Assembly (NCBI GenBank): GCA_025594325.1
Contig: JANHCV010000001.1
Coordinates: forward strand, 372,001-436,000
From: Blastocladiella emersonii ATCC 22665
Lineage: Eukaryota > Blastocladiomycota > Blastocladiomycetes > Blastocladiales > Blastocladiaceae
Direction of reading: 5' to 3'
DNA length: 64,000 nucleotides
Below, piece by piece: positions 62,261 through 64,000 of this stretch. Numbering within the stretch: the first letter of the stretch is position 1; each line of letters starts with the position of its first letter. Below the pieces are notes generated by a model, which saw only the letters and a program-made list of their open reading frames with translations, was not told where the DNA came from and made no database searches. Both the position numbers and the translations under genes were made by a program.

Positions 62261-63226
62261 ATGATCCACGCCCCCGCCCTCCTCGCCATAATCGCGCTCG
62301 CGTCCCTCACCACGTCGGTGCACGCGTGGGGCAACGAGGGCCACGAGGCCGTCGGCACCATCGCCTACAAATTCCTGCAGCCCAAGACCAAGACCACCGT
62401 CGACCAGCTGCTCAAGATCGGCAACTACTCGTCCATCGAGCAGGCCGCCACCTGGCCCGACTGGTACCGAGGCACGGGCGGGCACCCCGAGACCACCGCG
62501 CACCACTTTATCAATGCGTACGTTGACTGTACTTCGGCTTCGGGCGAGCAATCGACTAACCACGAGCAATCGGACTATAGCCAGGACGAGCCGACGGCGC
62601 ACCCGCAAATGTGCGGCCTCGTGTACCCCAAGGACTGCACGTCGGCGTCGTGCGTGGTCGAGCAGATCGCCGTGTCGGCGGGCCACCTCGCAAAGTACCG
62701 CCGCCGCCCCGTGTACGGCCGCAAGAACGCGACCGCAGACCTCGAGGCCGGCATGGCGCTGTCGTTCCTGACCCACTACGTCGGCGACATTGCCCAGCCG
62801 CTGCACGCGTCGGGCTTCCTCAAGGGCGGCAACGGCGTCAACGTGACCTTCGCCGGCAAGACGGTCAACATGCACAAGGCGTGGGACAGCACCATCCTGC
62901 AGAAGACGATCGCAACCGAGTTTGCCGGCGACAAGGCGCAGTGGGTCGACAACCTGATCGCGTCGGCCGATCCCGACGGCGCGACGTACGTGCGGTGCGC
63001 CGAGAAGGTGGATGGGACCGATTTTGCGGCGGCCGAGGCGTGCGCCGTCAAGTGGGCGCAGGAGTCGGTCAAGCTTGTGTGCACGGCCGTGTTCCCAGAG
63101 GACTACTACAAGGAGAACATGGAGATCGCAAACGAGTACTTCGCGTTTGCCCGCCGCATCGTCGACAACCAGGTCCTGACGGCCGGGCTCCGGCTCGCGG
63201 CGGTGCTGAACACGATCTTTGCGTGA
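62261..63226 (+). CDS. Secreted S1/P1-type nuclease, two exons
   Basis: Model: exons 62261-62517 and 62581-63226, 300 residues. The 63-nt intron (GTACGT, CTAAC, CTATAG) has a length divisible by three and no stop, so an open frame runs straight through it. Splicing restores HHFINAQDEPTAHPQMCGLV, which matches the P1 family (HFIDAQDNP-type), whereas read-through inserts 21 Ser/Gln/Glu-rich residues. Signal peptide 1-22; the mature protein would begin with Trp23, whose backbone is a zinc ligand in this family (WGNEGHEAVG). Further trinuclear-zinc ligands lie in HHFINA, FLTHYVGDIAQPLH and NMHKAWDS. Such enzymes cut single-stranded DNA and RNA to 5'-nucleotides outside the cell for phosphate and nucleoside salvage. 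Confidence 0.95.
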   Translation: MIHAPALLAIIALASLTTSVHAWGNEGHEAVGTIAYKFLQPKTKTTVDQLLKIGNYSSIEQAATWPDWYRGTGGHPETTAHHFINAYVDCTSASGEQSTNHEQSDYSQDEPTAHPQMCGLVYPKDCTSASCVVEQIAVSAGHLAKYRRRPVYGRKNATADLEAGMALSFLTHYVGDIAQPLHASGFLKGGNGVNVTFAGKTVNMHKAWDSTILQKTIATEFAGDKAQWVDNLIASADPDGATYVRCAEKVDGTDFAAAEACAVKWAQESVKLVCTAVFPEDYYKENMEIANEYFAFARRIVDNQVLTAGLRLAAVLNTIFA

Positions 63227-64000
63227 TGGCGAGGTGTCGAAGTGGTTGTCCTGATGGAGTAAGGTTGGAGTTCAGTCAATGGAACAGCATAAATGACGTT
63301 GCGCAGCGCAGGGCGCGAGACCGGTGGGCGAGTGCAGTGGTTCGAGACGCGATGCGCCACACCCGCGAGGAACACAACGAAGCCGACTGAACGAGAGGAA
63401 CACGCTGCGAGCTGGGAGGGAACGCAGTGTCACATACCGAGGGGCACTTGACCGATGCGACGGGAGACTAGTACGGGAAACTATTTAGCAACTTTGCGGG
63501 CGTTGTGATCTGACAGCGGCGGACCGCGGGAGTCGACGCGGGCGTATATTGCCAGAGTCTGCAGTATAAACGTTGTCGGGCGTTGGTGGAGTGGCATCCA
63601 CCTTCGCCGGGCGCGTACGCGTATAATGCCAGGGATCACCCCCTCCTGAGCCCCGGATCAAATCGCGCCAGGCGACCGGCCCAGCTCAGATGAATAACAA
63701 GCCCGCAAGGGAAGGGGTCCTGGGCAGGTAACGTAACGCATGGCAGAACGGTCCAGAAAGAAAGGAGTGTATGAGAAAAAGAAAAAAACAAATTTAATAG
63801 TTTTTTTTTCTCGGAAAACAGGCGACCCACGCAGGCTCGAGCTTTTGCCGTTCGCGCGGCAACGACGCGCTTGACAGGCGCACGTGACCGACGCGTCTTG
63901 GACTGGCCTGTGGCGGCGGCCGTTCCCACACGGCGGTCCGCCATTTCCTCCCTCCCTCCCGCCGCCCCGTTGGTATATCGCCACCCGCATTGCACTAACT
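63227..64000. other. End of window, no gene supported
   Basis: 3' flank of the nuclease gene, then mixed sequence with a GATGCGCCACACC motif at 63352, a TATAAACG at 63564 and an A/T-rich tract at 63773-63812 (AAAAAC, then a run of nine Ts). It may hold the promoter of a gene beyond the window. Confidence 0.45.

Noticed and set aside
62518-62580. Reading the nuclease as one 321-aa exon
   Set aside because: The extra 21 residues interrupt a conserved block and coincide exactly with GTACGT, CTAAC and TATAG.

Overview
The window is nuclear DNA of a GC-rich, gene-dense fungus. Introns are short (48-143 nt, mostly 60-70), usually start GTACG(C/T), and often carry a CTAAC-type branch point. A SHIPPO (PG-rich) repeat protein at 45.3-46.8 kb is of the kind found along flagellar axonemes. 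This points to a zoosporic fungus, with Blastocladiomycota or Chytridiomycota as the best guesses. That placement is inference; no rRNA or tRNA gene is visible to confirm it. I saw no CRISPR array, intact transposon, LTR or terminal inverted repeat.

Layout. 0.5-3.2 kb: an unrecognised 814-aa gene, followed by what looks like a decayed paralogue (4.3-5.65 kb). 5.65-10.4 kb: mostly non-coding, with a secreted proteinase-K-type protease at 8-9.2 kb and possible BTB-gene fragments. 10.4-12.5 kb: a spliced BTB/POZ gene, divergent from PIK1-type phosphatidylinositol 4-kinase (13.2-16.5 kb). 16.7-22.3 kb: three minus-strand genes, an acidic/basic low-complexity protein, the 40S assembly factor LTV1, and a membrane-anchored cytochrome P450. 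22.3-43 kb: an accessory block holding a family of diverged Rad5/SHPRH-like SNF2 proteins with degenerate ATPase motifs. One copy, on the minus strand, keeps a RING finger. Three tandem plus-strand copies lack it. There are also two tail fragments and an unrelated spliced but frameshifted gene. 43.2-63.2 kb: ordinary gene-dense DNA with protein disulfide isomerase, the SHIPPO protein, a probable pseudokinase, an unknown protein, a Kelch membrane protein, a very long LSD1/KDM1-type demethylase with an HMG box, an M3 oligopeptidase and a secreted S1/P1 nuclease.

How the genes relate. The housekeeping genes span ribosome assembly, phosphoinositide signalling, ER protein folding, chromatin demethylation and peptide turnover. 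They do not form one pathway. Protease, P1 nuclease and P450 fit a saprotrophic or parasitic lifestyle. The unusual part is 23-43 kb, where a pseudo-helicase family has duplicated in tandem, lost every recognisable ATP-binding motif while keeping the SNF2-like layout, and decayed to different degrees copy by copy. Two neighbouring copies share a pair of conserved upstream micro-ORFs. All gene models with introns are my own reading of splice signals and frame continuity. All similarity statements are by eye.
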